Positions 46,276-58,080 of a DNA stretch of 64,000 nucleotides are shown piece by piece. The translations under genes and the position numbers were made by a program. This stretch comes from Adiantum capillus-veneris (Eukaryota > Streptophyta > Polypodiopsida > Polypodiales > Pteridaceae). The stretch is from positions 94,103,221 through 94,167,220 of the forward strand of contig CM043956.1 in assembly GCA_014529385.2 (NCBI GenBank). The letters run 5' to 3'. Below the pieces are notes generated by a model. It worked only from the letters and a program-made list of their open reading frames with translations, made no database searches and had not been told where the DNA came from. The stretch's first letter is position 1. Every line of letters begins with the position of its first letter.

Positions 46276-46281
46276 GCCTAG

Positions 46282-47169
46282 CAAAGGGAAGTTTGGAAGG
46301 CCAAAGGTAAAGAAAAGGTGGTAGATGAGTGGCAAGAGCAGCGGGAACTAGCAGCTAAAATCACAGAGGATTTAGCTAAGAATCTACCAGAGTAGCCAGA
46401 AAGTCCCGAGGCTAGGGTCATTCAGAAGATACCAGCCCAATCGACTGATAAAGATCAGTCAGTACCGGCCATGATAGAGACCATGCTGGCTGTAGTACAT
46501 GGACTAGCTTATGAAATGGGAGTGGAAGGAAAGAGTAGTACTGATAAAGAAGAATGGCAGTGTGAAGACACTAGTTCTTCAAGCTTTGACAATCAGTCTG
46601 ACCAGGAGCGAGAGGAAATTCAGGTGAAAATTTGTGATAGAATCCAGAAGCTGATTGTAGAGCTGGAGGATATAAGAAAGACCTTACCTGAGGTGGCCAA
46701 CTTTATCAGACAACGCAGGAAGACTGAGGCAGAGGCCAGAACAGTGGACCTGACGGCTGTCCGGGATGATGAAGTTCCACTTATTCAGGTAGATTACAAG
46801 GTCAGGAAGCAGTGGGAACCTCTCTCAAGCGTCATACTGGATGGAGGAATAGGAGTCAACATAATGGGAGCCCATCTTCAACAAAGAATGGGTATAACTA
46901 ACATGAAACCAGCACCATTCAAAGTAAGAATGGAAGATCATCGAGTCGTACAAGCGACGGGCATGATTGAAAACATGCAGATAAGAGTTGGGAGGGAGAA
47001 ATCAAAAACTAGTTTCCTAGTCTTGGATGTACAGGGAGCATATGGAATGCTATTCGGCCGCCCATGGTTAAGAAAAACACATGTTGTTCATGACTACGCA
47101 AACCAGACTTTAACCATAGAAGGGGCCAACGTCAGAATCAAAATCCAGACCAACAACACCAGGAGCTAG
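46282..47169 (+). pseudogene. gypsy aspartic protease region
   Basis: It continues in the gag frame after TGA 46273 and TAG 46279, with a further TAG at 46393. The protease core is SSVILDGGIGVNIMGAHLQQ, where the catalytic triad is DGG rather than DSG. A downstream AYGMLFGRPWLRKTHVVHDY motif is typical of plant gypsy proteases. The frame ends at TAG 47167-47169, and pol starts in another frame. Confidence 0.8.
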
Positions 47170-47195
47170 AAAAAGGAACTGAGGCCGAAGAAGTT

Positions 47196-50100
47196 GTGTC
47201 AGAAAATACCGAGCTAAGAATGCTAGCAGCTATGAACATCTTTCCTTTGGCAGAAATTGATTTGAATGCAGTTCTACTAAACAAAGAACAAGCTGACAAG
47301 CAGAAGAGAAAATTCCCTGATCAGTTTACTGAAGTCGATACAGGGGAAAGAACCGTTCAGCTAACTGGAAGAATAGAGGAACCAGCTGATACTGGTAAAA
47401 TAGAAGAATCAGTATGTTCTGAAGAGTATCCATTGAATCAGAATAATGATTCAGAGATGAATGGACCTTCTTGGGACTACGCTGAAGACTCGACCAAACG
47501 AAAAGGAGGAGGACCAAATTGGTTGCTTCCAGATAATCAGGAAGTAGAGGAGTGGAACCTGGGATCAGAGGAAAATCCCAGAATGATCAAAGTCAACAAG
47601 CACCTGAAACCGGAAATGAAGGAAAAGGCAAGGAAAATGTTCCAAAACTATAAAGATGTATTTGCCTGGGAACATACAGATTTGAAGGGAGTAGATCCTA
47701 AAGTCTGTCAGCACCGAATACCACTAAAACCGGAAGCTAGGCCAGTCAGATTGCAAAGATACCGGATGAACCCCAACTATGCAAAGAAGGTCAAGGAGGA
47801 GATTGATAATCTTCTCAAGGCTGGGTTCATTACGGAAGTAGCAAGTAGTGATTGGTTATTTCTAATAGTCATCGTTCCTAAGAAGAATGGGAAATTAAGG
47901 GTTTGTGTCGACTATAGGAAACTAAATGCCCAGACCATTAAGGATCCGTTTCCCTTACCTTTTACTGATATGTTGCTTGATGAGATCGCAGGATATGAGA
48001 TGTATAGCTTCATAGATGGTTATAGCGGCTATAACCAGTTACAAATTGCTCGTGAAGATAGGGCCAAGACCACTTTCATCACTGAGTGGGGAGCATTCAT
48101 GTATCTGGTGATGCCTTTTGGCCTATGCAATGCACCAGCTACTTTTCAGCGGTGTATGATGGAGATGTTTAATGAATTTCTTGATCGGTTCCTCGCCATT
48201 TTCATGGATGACTTCACTGTCTATTCAGCTGAGGAATAGCACCTTCTATTCTTAGAGATGGTTTTTAAACGCTGTCAGGAGAAAAGGATTTGCTTGAATC
48301 CATTTAAATCAGTATTTCTGGTTTGGAAGGGACAGCTACTGGGACATGTGGTTTCCCACAATGGAATAGAAATGTCCAATGACAAAATACAATGTGTCCA
48401 GCAAGCTAAAGCACCTAAAACTGTTTCTGAGTTGAGTTCTTTCTTGGGGTATGTGAATTTCTATAGAAGATTCGCACACAAGTTTGCTTCTCAAGCAGTA
48501 CCACTATATGAGCTTACAAAGAAGACCAGTAAGTTCAATTGGACAGCTGAGTGTGAGGAGAGTTTCCAGAATTTGAAAAAATCCATTACCAGTAAACCAG
48601 TCCTCAGGCAGCCGAATTGGGTTATTATTTTTCATGTACACGTAGATGCTTCAGGATTGGTAATGGGGGCAATATTAGCTCAGTTAGATGGCATAACAGA
48701 CTATCCGGTTTATTTTGCTAGTGAGAGATTCAGTCAGGCTGAACAAGGCTATACGACTACTGAAAGAGAAGCCCTCAGAATGGTTTTTAGCGCTACGAAG
48801 TTCAGGCATTACCTATTGGGAAAGTTATTCTATTTTTATGTGGATCAGCAAGCTCTTCTATTTATGATTAACAAAGTTATTATTCAAGGCAGGCTTATAA
48901 GATGGATGATGTTCCTTATGGAATTTGAATTCAGAATTTTCCATAAGCCTGGCCGAAACCACTGTGGAGCTGACTTTCTTTCCAGAAGTACAGAAGGATA
49001 TTCAGAATCACCTCTGAGAGATGAACCAATGGATGCTGATTTATTTCAGTTACAAGCAGAAGAATCAGTGGATCCTGAATGGTATGATATTTATCAATTC
49101 CTTTCCCAAGGTACCTTTCCAGAGGATTGGAAACAGAATCAGAAGAAGGCTCTGATCATAAAAAGCCTGAAATTTACCATCATTGGGGGAGTACTTTATC
49201 GATTGGGTGTGGATGGTATACTTCAGAGATGTGTCCCTATGGAGGGAAGAATGCAAGTTATCTCAGAAGCACATAATGGAGAGTCTCGTGGACACTTTTC
49301 CAACGAAGTGACCTACAAGAAGATTCTGCAAGCAGGTCTGTGGTGGCAAACAATGATTGCTGATGTCAGAAGCTTTTGTAAAACTTGTGACATATGCCAA
49401 AGAATGGGCCAACCAACAGCTGCAGACATGACTCCCTTAATGCCAATACAACCATTGGGAGTATTCATGAAATGGGGACTGGATTTTATGGGACCTTTTA
49501 AGAAGGTGACCCCCAGGAAGAATAAGTACATTGTGATGACTACTTGTTATGTTACCAAGTGGGTTGAAGCTAAAGCTCTTCGTGACAACACAGCCAAGTC
49601 AACTGCAAGGTTTCTGTTTGAGAATATTGTCTGCCGATATGGATGTCCAGTGGAAATTGTGACTGATCAAGGGACACATTTCATCAATGATACTATGGAT
49701 ATCCTATTGGATATGCTTTCAGTCAAACATCAGAAATCTACTCCTTACTATCCCAGATGCAATGGACAGACTGAAAGTAGCAATAAGACAATTAATACTA
49801 TTCTCACTAAGGTGGTGCAAAAGAAACCAGACCAGTGGGATTTGAAGCTTCAGAATGCTCTATGGGCTTATAGGACAGCTTATAAGGTAACTACTAGAAT
49901 GACACCATTCAGAATGGTGTATGGTACTGAAGTTGTGGTTCCTATGGAGTTTGTAATTCCCAGTCTGAGAATGGCTGTAAAGTATGGACTGGACTTCAAC
50001 CATAATATTAAGACAAGACTGGATGAACTGATGCAGTTAGATGAACTCAGACAAAGAGCTATATTGGAACAGGAAATTGTTCAACAAAGAAGGAAGCACT

Positions 50101-50495
50101 GGCATGATCTCCGAATTAAAGTCCGAGAATTCCAGAAAGGAGACTTAGTGCTTCTATATCAGTCTAAATTGGGTCCAAAGAAGCCGAACTTGAAGATTGC
50201 CTGGGAAGGACCGTTTGAGGTTGATTGGGTCTTCTCAAATGGCACAGTCAGATTAAAAGACTTATCTGGACTGATGTTGCCGGGAGTATATAATGGAGCA
50301 AAGATCAAACTTTATTATTCAGAGACCAAAGAAACTGGGTTAGAAGAAGTCACTAAGGAACTGGAGGTTGTTGATCAAGAGATACCAGAATCAGATATTT
50401 TTGGTCTTTTCCATGTGCAACCAGTTCCAGCTTCAGAACCAGTACCGGAAGACTTAGATCAGGCTAATTTAAGAACCAGTACCAATATGGTCTAG
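47196..50495 (+). pseudogene. gypsy pol: RT, RNase H and integrase, one in-frame stop
   Basis: A single frame from 47196 to 50495 is interrupted only by TAG at 48237-48239. The RT shows KNGKLRVCVDYRKLNAQT, FIDGYSGYNQ, MPFGLCNAPATFQRC and the catalytic FMDDF. After the stop come LGHVVSHNGIEMS and the RNase H start (HVHVDASG). Next come the integrase zinc finger (CKTCDICQRMGQP) and core with D409, D470 and E506 of the 745-residue piece, a perfect D-60-D-35-E spacing. The C-terminus has WEGPFEVDWVFSNGTVRLKD and no chromodomain. With the stop read through, every catalytic residue I looked for is present. Confidence 0.92.
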
Positions 50496-51037
50496 CCAGA
50501 GTGGGAATTAGTTCAGAACCATTATGAACACACTTTCCAAATTTTAAGTGGCCAACGGTCAAGTGGTATGCCAGTGATAATTATTACAAGGATGGCTTGC
50601 AGTCTTGTCCAATGCATGTTTGCCACGACAGAAACGGCGCACACAAGTCTAGGAGCGGCGAGTGGTGGAGCTTTTATGGCGTGAACACGTATAACAGTCA
50701 GGAGAGTTAGCATTTTTCCTCATAAATCTCCTGCGCGACGCTTTCCTCCTGTCAACCATTCGCCATCACCGAGCTCCAAGGTTTCTTCACTACAACCGCA
50801 AACTTTGACCTCTGACGAGACAGTTCACTGTCAGACAGCCTTACTAGCGACACCAAGAAACGGCTTTAACACAAGTAAGTCCTCTTCGCCTCCGCCTGTT
50901 TCATCGTCGTCGACCTCACAATGTATGGGTAGAAGGAAACTCTTGAAGAAACCCAGGCTATAGTTGTTGAGGCAAAGGCAAGCCTTCCTGTTCTTTCATA
51001 CAGTAACATCCAAAGATATGTCTTTACTGATCACGCA

Positions 51038-54000
51038 ATGACTTTACTACAACTCTGGGATTTGCGAGTTGTATTGCAAGCCACAAGGATTGCTTTTCAG
51101 GCAGATATTATTAAGCAAGTTCTTGATTCCTTTGATGCTGAAACTAGCACTGCTGTGATAAATAATAGGAAGGTGTCAGTGACACCAGAAGCCATTGCAT
51201 TTTCATTTTGGATGCCTAATGATCCCAAACCGTCTGTGGCAACTGCACAACAAATAAGTACTGCTCTAAAGGAGGACGAAACAGCTAGAAAGAAGCGCAA
51301 GGCAAGTGCTCAAGGAGTTCCAGTAGCAGGACTGGAAGCCTCCGCTGCTTACAGTTTGTAGCCGAAGCAGTCAGTCTTAAGAATAACCCAACGTATGTGT
51401 CAGAGAAATTATTTGCTATGCTGTGGGCCAAGATACTAGATTCACAAGTCCATATCAACCTGTGTCAAATACTCTCGCATAATGTACTCCAACAGACTGC
51501 CAAGCTGAAATCTCAAATTGTTTTCAAGGCATGGTATGTTTGGCAATTTTTGTATTGGGCTACTGCTGCAGATGTTAATGAGCAGGTAAAGCAGACATGG
51601 AGTGAGCAGCCCATTTCTGAACCAAAGAAGATTGAACTGTCCTCAGACAACGAGGAAACAGACAGTCAAACGATTTCCAATGACCTGAAAAGGAAAGCCA
51701 CTGCAGAGGAAGCTGGCAGTTCAAAGAAACCAAGAATCACACTGACAAAAATCAGTGAATTCTTGAAGCAAATCAAAAGCCAGGTTAAGGCAACGAGCAC
51801 TAAGAAAACTGTACCTGATCAGGCAGTTGTCAAACATACAGTTGCTACTGGATATGGGAAAGATCAGGTAAAGCCAGTCACTGAGGCGAAGGTACCAGAC
51901 CAGCCAGAAGACAAAGGCAAGAATCAACTGGATAAGGGGAAAGGTCCACCGACCTCAACGTTGTCTGAAACAGTTCCTGCCATTTCTGGAAACCCTCTGC
52001 AACTGGTTAAAAAGGATAAGTTGCAGCAAATGCAAACTCAGCAATTGAGAGGGCATCTCTTGCTCACCAAAACGGATTATGCAACTCTACCTTATGTGGC
52101 TCTTGTGGCAATATATGAACCTGTCGATTTTGATCCAACCACGGTCAAAGACAGATGTTCAGTACTGATACAGTCTTCTTGAAATAGCATTGTCAGCTAT
52201 ATGGGACAATTGGTGGAGGCTGCTGGATCACAAGACGAGATCAATAAGCTCAAGGCTGACTTGGAAGAAGCACAGCATCTTGCAACACTCCAGAAAGCCC
52301 AGGAAATGTAGAACATACAACACAGGGTATTGGAAGCTCAATCAGAAAGAGCTCAGGAGTTTTTGAACAAAAAGCTAGCCAAGGCTGAGTCTAAAATTAT
52401 GATCATGAAGAGTCAAAGTAATGAGGCACTGAGAGCTGCCGAGCAAGCTGAAACAGGGCTCAGAATGAAGCGGGAAGAATTCAGGAAGCTGCTAGTGCAC
52501 CATATAGCTCTGAAGCGTTCGCTGACTGACAGATACATCTACAATAGCTTGTCTGAAATTTTAAACCCCGCAGGCAATGCTGTTTTTGACGTAGAAAATT
52601 TAAAATCCTTAATGGAAAGTTTGCAGAGTGATTTGCAGGACAAGATGGGTGAGTTCAATAATGCTCTTATGAATCAAGCCATAACGGATTATATTGAGCA
52701 ACAGACTTCCCCGGATGAGGAAGGAGAAGATGAAGAAGATGAAGCTGATCAGGAGGAGGATGATGAAGAGACTGGGCATACAAAGGATGATGATGATGCC
52801 CCACCACCATCTTCACCCCCAGGACCTGGTATTGGTGGGACAGGGCCAGATGAAGGAGGCCAGTCACAGCCAGACCAACCAGACCAGACGGAGGGACAGC
52901 AGGAAGGACACGAAACAGAGCACCAGTCGGGTCATCAGCAGATTAAAGAGCAGTAGCCCAGTAACACTGAGAATCAACCCACTGATCCGTCCCATCACAG
53001 TAGAGAGGCTAAAGGGAAAATGAAGGTTCAGGATGAAGGACCAGTGAATGATCATCAACATTCACTGCAGCTCATTACCTTGAATAAGCAACTGAGACAT
53101 CAACAGGCCTCCATCACCAGACAGTATCTGGAGGATGATGCTCTCTAGACTGATTTAGAAAGGTTCCAAAGACTATATGTGGGAGCCAGGGAAATGGTAG
53201 AACATTGGAAATCTGCTACTTTCCATGATAAAGAAGCTTGTAGACTACCTGCGCATCCCAGTACAGTTCAGCTGTTGGAACGAGTTCCGGAATGGATACT
53301 CAATACTGATGAGAAAGTGGTAAACCCGCACTGGCAAAGACAGTCTACTGCAGATTGTCAATCTTTAGCTCTAGAACTGAAACTTCTTCTGGGTAACAAA
53401 CCAACTTACCGTTGCATGAAGGACGTTAGGGTCCAACTTAAGGATGTTCTGGTACAACTGCAAACTGCCAGAGGTGTTTTGGATCAGAGAGTGAAAGCCA
53501 TCCTGGAGGACCAGACAGCCACTAGCAGAGGACCTCAAACGCGAATGTCAGTGGGAGCATAGGCAACTGCTCTCCGAACTCTATTCCAGTTAGTAAGAAT
53601 GACTAAGAAGATGATGCAACAAGAAAACCAGGCAGTCCTGAATTTCCTGGAATTTGTGCCTGATTCTCCAGTTCTCTTGTATGCTGTTCCAGCAAGAGAA
53701 ACTGAGCTGCCAAGATTCTTTCCAGCGCTGTATCCTCAACATCAAGAACCAGTTGATCGACTCATATATTTCAAAATAACTGATGAGCTTCGGGATTGGT
53801 ATGAGCGATCAACTGTGGAATGGAAGACTTGGTAGACATTTCTCAATGATGCTCTTCAAATCAATGACATCCAGGCAATGAAGAAAGAGCTACAAAGGAT
53901 TCAGCTGTGTATGGGCAAGTGGAAGATTCGGGTAAGAGGATTGACTAGGATTACTAATCAGTTACTAGAGCTCACGGTCGAATCTTCCAAACTGCCTCAG

Positions 54001-54126
54001 AAAGACATTACAGCAAAGCCGGGTCTGGCACCGCAGTACAGGGAGATGGCTGAGATTCTTTTCGAAGCTCGCGTCAAAACAAATCAGCCTCTTCCAGAAG
54101 GATGGATCCATACTGCTTCGCATTAA
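51038..54126 (+). pseudogene. extra 3' reading frame of the gypsy element (function unknown)
   Basis: Downstream of integrase one frame (51397-54126) stays coding-like between stops at 52180 (TGA) and 52309, 52954, 53146, 53560 and 53833 (all TAG). It is preceded by a piece in another frame (51038-51361). The predicted product has an N-terminal globular part (FAMLWAKILDSQVHINLCQI), a Lys/Ser/Thr-rich middle and a coiled-coil-like part (LNKKLAKAESKIMIMKSQ). An Asp/Glu-rich stretch and a Pro/Gln-rich stretch follow, then a helical end. No signal peptide or clear membrane segment is seen, so I do not call it env. A short tail frame is at 54102-54374. Confidence 0.6.
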
Positions 54127-54374
54127 GTCATAAACTGGCCAGAACCAAACTGAGCAAGGGCAGGCGTACACTCTATGATCCTGACACCAAAACCTATCAT
54201 TCTCTCACACCTTATGAGGTAGAGATGACCACAGACCGGCGGGATCAGCTTGAGCAAGAGGCCATTTACCGACTGATTCAGAAGGAGAATGCTGATGCTG
54301 GAACTACTCAGGCACCAACCCGGTCAAAGAGCAAAGGCAAAAGGAAGACGGTCCAATGGAAGGATACTGGGTAG

Positions 54375-54672
54375 TTCTATCTCAGAATTCAGGGGCGACT
54401 TTTCTTCACAGCAGGTAGGGAGAGATGACAGCTCCACCTTGGTTGGTGACAGCTCCACCTTGGCCTTTTCAGCTGCCTCTCGCAATCTGTGATCTTTCTA
54501 GAGCTCTGCATCCTTCACCATCTTCTCAATGTCAGACTCTGAAGATTGAATAGTTACCTGCATCCCAACATCAGAACCAAACAATGGATTTTTCAGTCTC
54601 ACATCAGAATCAGACAGGAGAATTTTTCAGAAATTTTGGAATCTTGCCAAAATTCAAGAAAGAAGGGAAGGA
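54375..54672 (+). other. gypsy 3' untranslated region and polypurine tract
   Basis: Non-coding, with a short tandem duplication of GACAGCTCCACCTTGG near 54429-54465. It ends in the purine-rich AAGAAAGAAGGGAAGGA next to the 3' LTR, the expected plus-strand primer. Confidence 0.7.
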
Positions 54673-55142
54673 TGTAGAGGGGCTGGATAGTCACCATGTG
54701 GGAACGTGTTCTTAGAAGATGGGTACCGAATCACTTAGTAATTACTAGAGTAATTACTATAGTAAACCCGAAGTATATAAATAGGGCCCATTACATTGAT
54801 ATCGGGTTGGCAATTGTAATCACTTGTATTAGCGCTTTGGGCTATAATTGCACTTGAGCATCAGTGGCAATATTATCGTCTATACTTTTTCTCTGTAATC
54901 ATATTCGCTGTAATCTCAATCATGGTATATATTTCAGTGATACTTACTTCTCAACAGTCTTTTGAATCTGAATCTGAATCTGAACTTTATTCCAGTCTAC
55001 GAGTCTGACTCTTATTTCAGCATCCACAATTCAGTCTCGTCTCTGATTTCTGTCTAGTCTGCTGTCTGAAATCTTTCCACACTAGTAGCTAAAATCCTTC
55101 AACACTGGAATTAGCTGTCTCAAGAGATCAACTCCAATTCCA
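54673..55142 (+). repeat. gypsy 3' LTR (470 bp)
   Basis: TGTAGAGGGGCTGG...CAATTCCA, with a TATATAAATA box at 54774-54783. Collinear with 44150-44589 apart from two short insertions. Followed by the ATCGT duplication. Confidence 0.9.
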
Positions 55143-55147
55143 ATCGT

Positions 55148-57056
55148 CCTTGCATTGGACGTTAGTTATTTAGGAGCAAGAGCGATAAGGGACATATGTG
55201 GGGGTCCCCCATGGGTCCTCCCATTTTTCAACACAAGAAAACATGTATACTTCACTAACTCTCCAAAACATTTTGATTGGGATCTACATTGCTCATGGTG
55301 CACTAAGGCATAGCGACCTTTGGTAGGGTAAAAAGTCCCATTTTCATGAATGAAACTATCAAAATTTTAAAATTAGTGTTAATGTACAAAGAAAATATTT
55401 ACAAACCGTACACATATTACAGAGGGGGTCAAGCTGACTATAGAAGCACTGTAGAAAGGGGGGTATATGGGTTCTTTAGAATTTGTAGATAGGGGGTTGG
55501 ACTAGTGCCATGGGTTCCATAGATGGAGGATTTTTCCCATATGGTTGCACGCAAACGACGCCCCCCTCTAACTATAAGTGAATCCCTCGGGGTTGATCTA
55601 CCATATTTCGGCGCTACCTCCATTCTGGTTGGAATTTTTCTCTTGGGTGTAGTTTCTTGACATTTACACAACCAAGCACAAATGGATGTCTATCCCTTCC
55701 AATTAATAGTCAATCAAGCAAAGCCTCCGCTTACACCATAACAAAGCATTGAGTGCTATTAATGTCTCTTTTTGTTTGTCATCAACCCTTATGGGAAGCA
55801 CAAGGGGTGTCTGCTTGCTCATGATATGTATAAAGGTGTGCCTACATAATAGCATTGTTAACAACAAGTTTACAAACTCTCCATTTGAAGCTTAACAATT
55901 GAAATAGAATGAAAATATATTTTATGTCATCGAGTTTCATGCATTAATAAAATAGAGCGGTAAGTTTTATTCATCTCAATTATGGCTCAAGAATCCAATG
56001 AACCTACTGACAATAGACATCATCATCAATGTTCACTATTTTTGTGGAAACAATGGACCAGACTAGTAAGTTAGCCCCTTCACACATGTGAAGAGTATAC
56101 ATGACATTGATAAATGCGCAAGATAATTATGAAATAAAGTTTGAAGAACTAGATGAGTGTTTTTCTTCCTCTATTAGGATTTTGATAGTTGGAAATCTTC
56201 CAAAGTTAGTATCCCCATGAGTGGTGTATATTTGCTACAACAATGTTGGTAAGCTCACACACCTATAACAAAAGCTCAAGGGGTCACTTATAAGAAACTA
56301 CCTATATCACATGCGTTCAAAGGTTGTTTAAAGGTTATTTAAAAATTCATATACTTACATGCTCTAAGGTAATAAAAAAACCCTTTCTGCTTGAGAAACC
56401 TACGGATTTTTTCCCATAATGAAATAAAAAACCTCGCTTATAAATATAATTCTATTAATTTTGTCTAATTAAAAAACCCTTATGTTAAACTCATGTGCTA
56501 TATTAACATACCTACGAGTAAGTAATTGTTTGTAGTATTTATTTTTATTTATTTGACATGATTTTAAGATTTTGGGTAGGGAAATTTTCTAGGACTAAAG
56601 GCCCCAAGCTAACATATAAGTGCACCAATTGTAAATACACATCAAATTCATTGTCGCATTGGTTGGTTCAACGAATTCTCTCTCTCTTTCTCTTTCTCTT
56701 TCTCGTGCATTCTTATGTTGCTCAATGCTTCTGCATCATCACTTTTACATGGTTTGACATAATATTAGTGCATTAGGCATGGAAGGAGAAGCACACAAAG
56801 ACAAGGAGCAAGGTAGTGATTGGCGTTTTCAATCTCTCATGGATTGCATTTTGAAAAGCTAGGGGTGGCAAAGGTGGACTAGTCACATTCTCTAAGGCGT
56901 TTTAAAATTGTGGGTTGAAGAGGGGGGGGGGGGGGGGGGGGGGACCGGGTTTCCAAATGGGGTACTCTAAACTGACTTAAAATGACATTGATTTGGTGGA
57001 CACCCATGCCAATGACTTTACAGGTGGGCCAAAGTCCTGAAATGCGAGTTTTGCAT
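55148..57056. other. non-coding, AT-rich, with a 22-nt G run
   Basis: No supportable gene. The minus frame at 55438-55671 has no recognisable motif. A block at 56530-56740 is repeated in diverged form at 62812-63010. A run of 22 G lies at 56922-56943. Confidence 0.5.
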
Positions 57057-57472
57057 AAGACATGAGGAGTCACTTGGTAACCCTCTAGCGTAATACTCAG
57101 CACGCTACGGTGGTGTAGGGTTCGCAGTAATCGCAATCGTATCTGTTCAACCATCCATACTCTCATGCCGGGATGAAGGTTGGTATCTTGCAAAGCCTGG
57201 GCGACGGTTGCGAGCTCACAGGTAGAAGAATAAGGTGGTTCAGCACACATGCAACTGAGGCAATCTCGCCTCTTTGTGCTTCAATGAGCTTGCTCGTTGT
57301 TGATCTAGTGGCTCTGTGCGTCCACTCTCGTCCCCTAGTATTTGATCCTCGGTCGGCTTTGTGCGTCGTGGAGTGCTCGCTTCTGCAAGCTTTGCCCGAA
57401 ATCGCGATTATTATCTTTTATTTCGCACTTTGAGCTTTTGTTAATAATCGCATGTGCCATTATTTTAGAGTT

Positions 57473-58069
57473 TTAAATGCAACAATTTTGGTCACTTTGC
57501 CAAGGATTGCCCCTTGAATTCTAATGGTACTGCAGCTCCGGCAGCACAGGCCCCCAATAAAATGGAATCCCCGATGGGAGGGCTGGAGAAGCAGGGAGAC
57601 AATAACTAGGGGACTAATACAGGGAAGGATGAAAGAGAGATGGTATGTGAGAAAATGGATACGAAAGATGCAGGAAAAGTTGGTGGAGGAATTGATCCCC
57701 ATACAGCGAGCTTCTGAAGGTACAGGCAATAATAATAGGATCATTACTCCAGCTGCCACCCCCAAATTTATGATTGTGACAACGACGACGACTGTCCAAG
57801 TCCCTGGTCTGAAAAGAGCCAAAAGAGTGAAGGCAGTGGCAAGAGACTCCAAAGTGCTGCAAGTCATCAGAACACTAGAGGTGAAAGGATCTAATTCATC
57901 CTCCACCCCTTCAAAAGGAGGGGGGTTCAGTGTCCCTCTACACAATCCATTTGCAGCACTGCAAGAAAGAAATCCTCTGATTTGGAACCCCCGGATTCTC
58001 CTGAGACCAAGGAGAAGGGGGGGGGGGGATGATTCGGATGTTGAAGAATTCGTTCCTCTATCCCAATAA
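57473..58069 (+). pseudogene. L1-like ORF1 C-terminal part with CCHC knuckle
   Basis: The frame KCNNFGHFAKDCP near 57474 is the second half of the zinc knuckle found at the end of plant L1 ORF1 proteins. It is followed by a stop. The second frame 57524-58069 carries the low-complexity tail (VKGSNSSSTPSKGGGF, NPFAALQER, DDSDVEEFVPLSQ), typical of the region before ORF2. The nucleic-acid-binding N-terminal domain is missing. Confidence 0.6.
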
Positions 58070-58080
58070 ACCCCGTATTA

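Larger units (their letters stand above)
44150..55142 (+). mobile_element. complete-length Ty3/gypsy retrotransposon, 10,993 bp
   Basis: Direct LTRs (44150-44589 and 54673-55142) are flanked by a perfect 5-bp duplication ATCGT (44145-44149 and 55143-55147). A purine-rich tract (AAGAAAGAAGGGAAGGA) precedes the 3' LTR. The internal order is gag with three zinc knuckles, protease, RT, RNase H and integrase, followed by a further 3.6 kb of coding-like sequence. The gag-protease-RT-RNase H-integrase order makes it Ty3/gypsy. The extra 3' region is found in some lineages (Tat/Athila type). No chromodomain is seen. Several stops and frameshifts inactivate it. Confidence 0.93.

Noticed and set aside
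48237-53835. TAG as a reassigned or translated codon in the gypsy element
   Set aside because: The neighbouring open TNP2 gene uses ordinary stops, and the element also has frameshifts. Mutation explains the data more simply.
51038-54126. Retroviral-type envelope gene
   Set aside because: No signal peptide, no transmembrane segment and no cysteine pattern. The region is charged and coiled-coil-like instead.
55438-55671. Minus-strand frame of 77 codons
   Set aside because: No recognisable domain. I briefly considered a plastid-derived fragment because of the local sequence flavour but could not match it to any plastid gene.
56879-57250. Minus-strand frame of 123 codons crossing the L1 target duplication
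   Set aside because: It runs through the G run and across the element boundary, so it cannot be an old gene. No motif seen.
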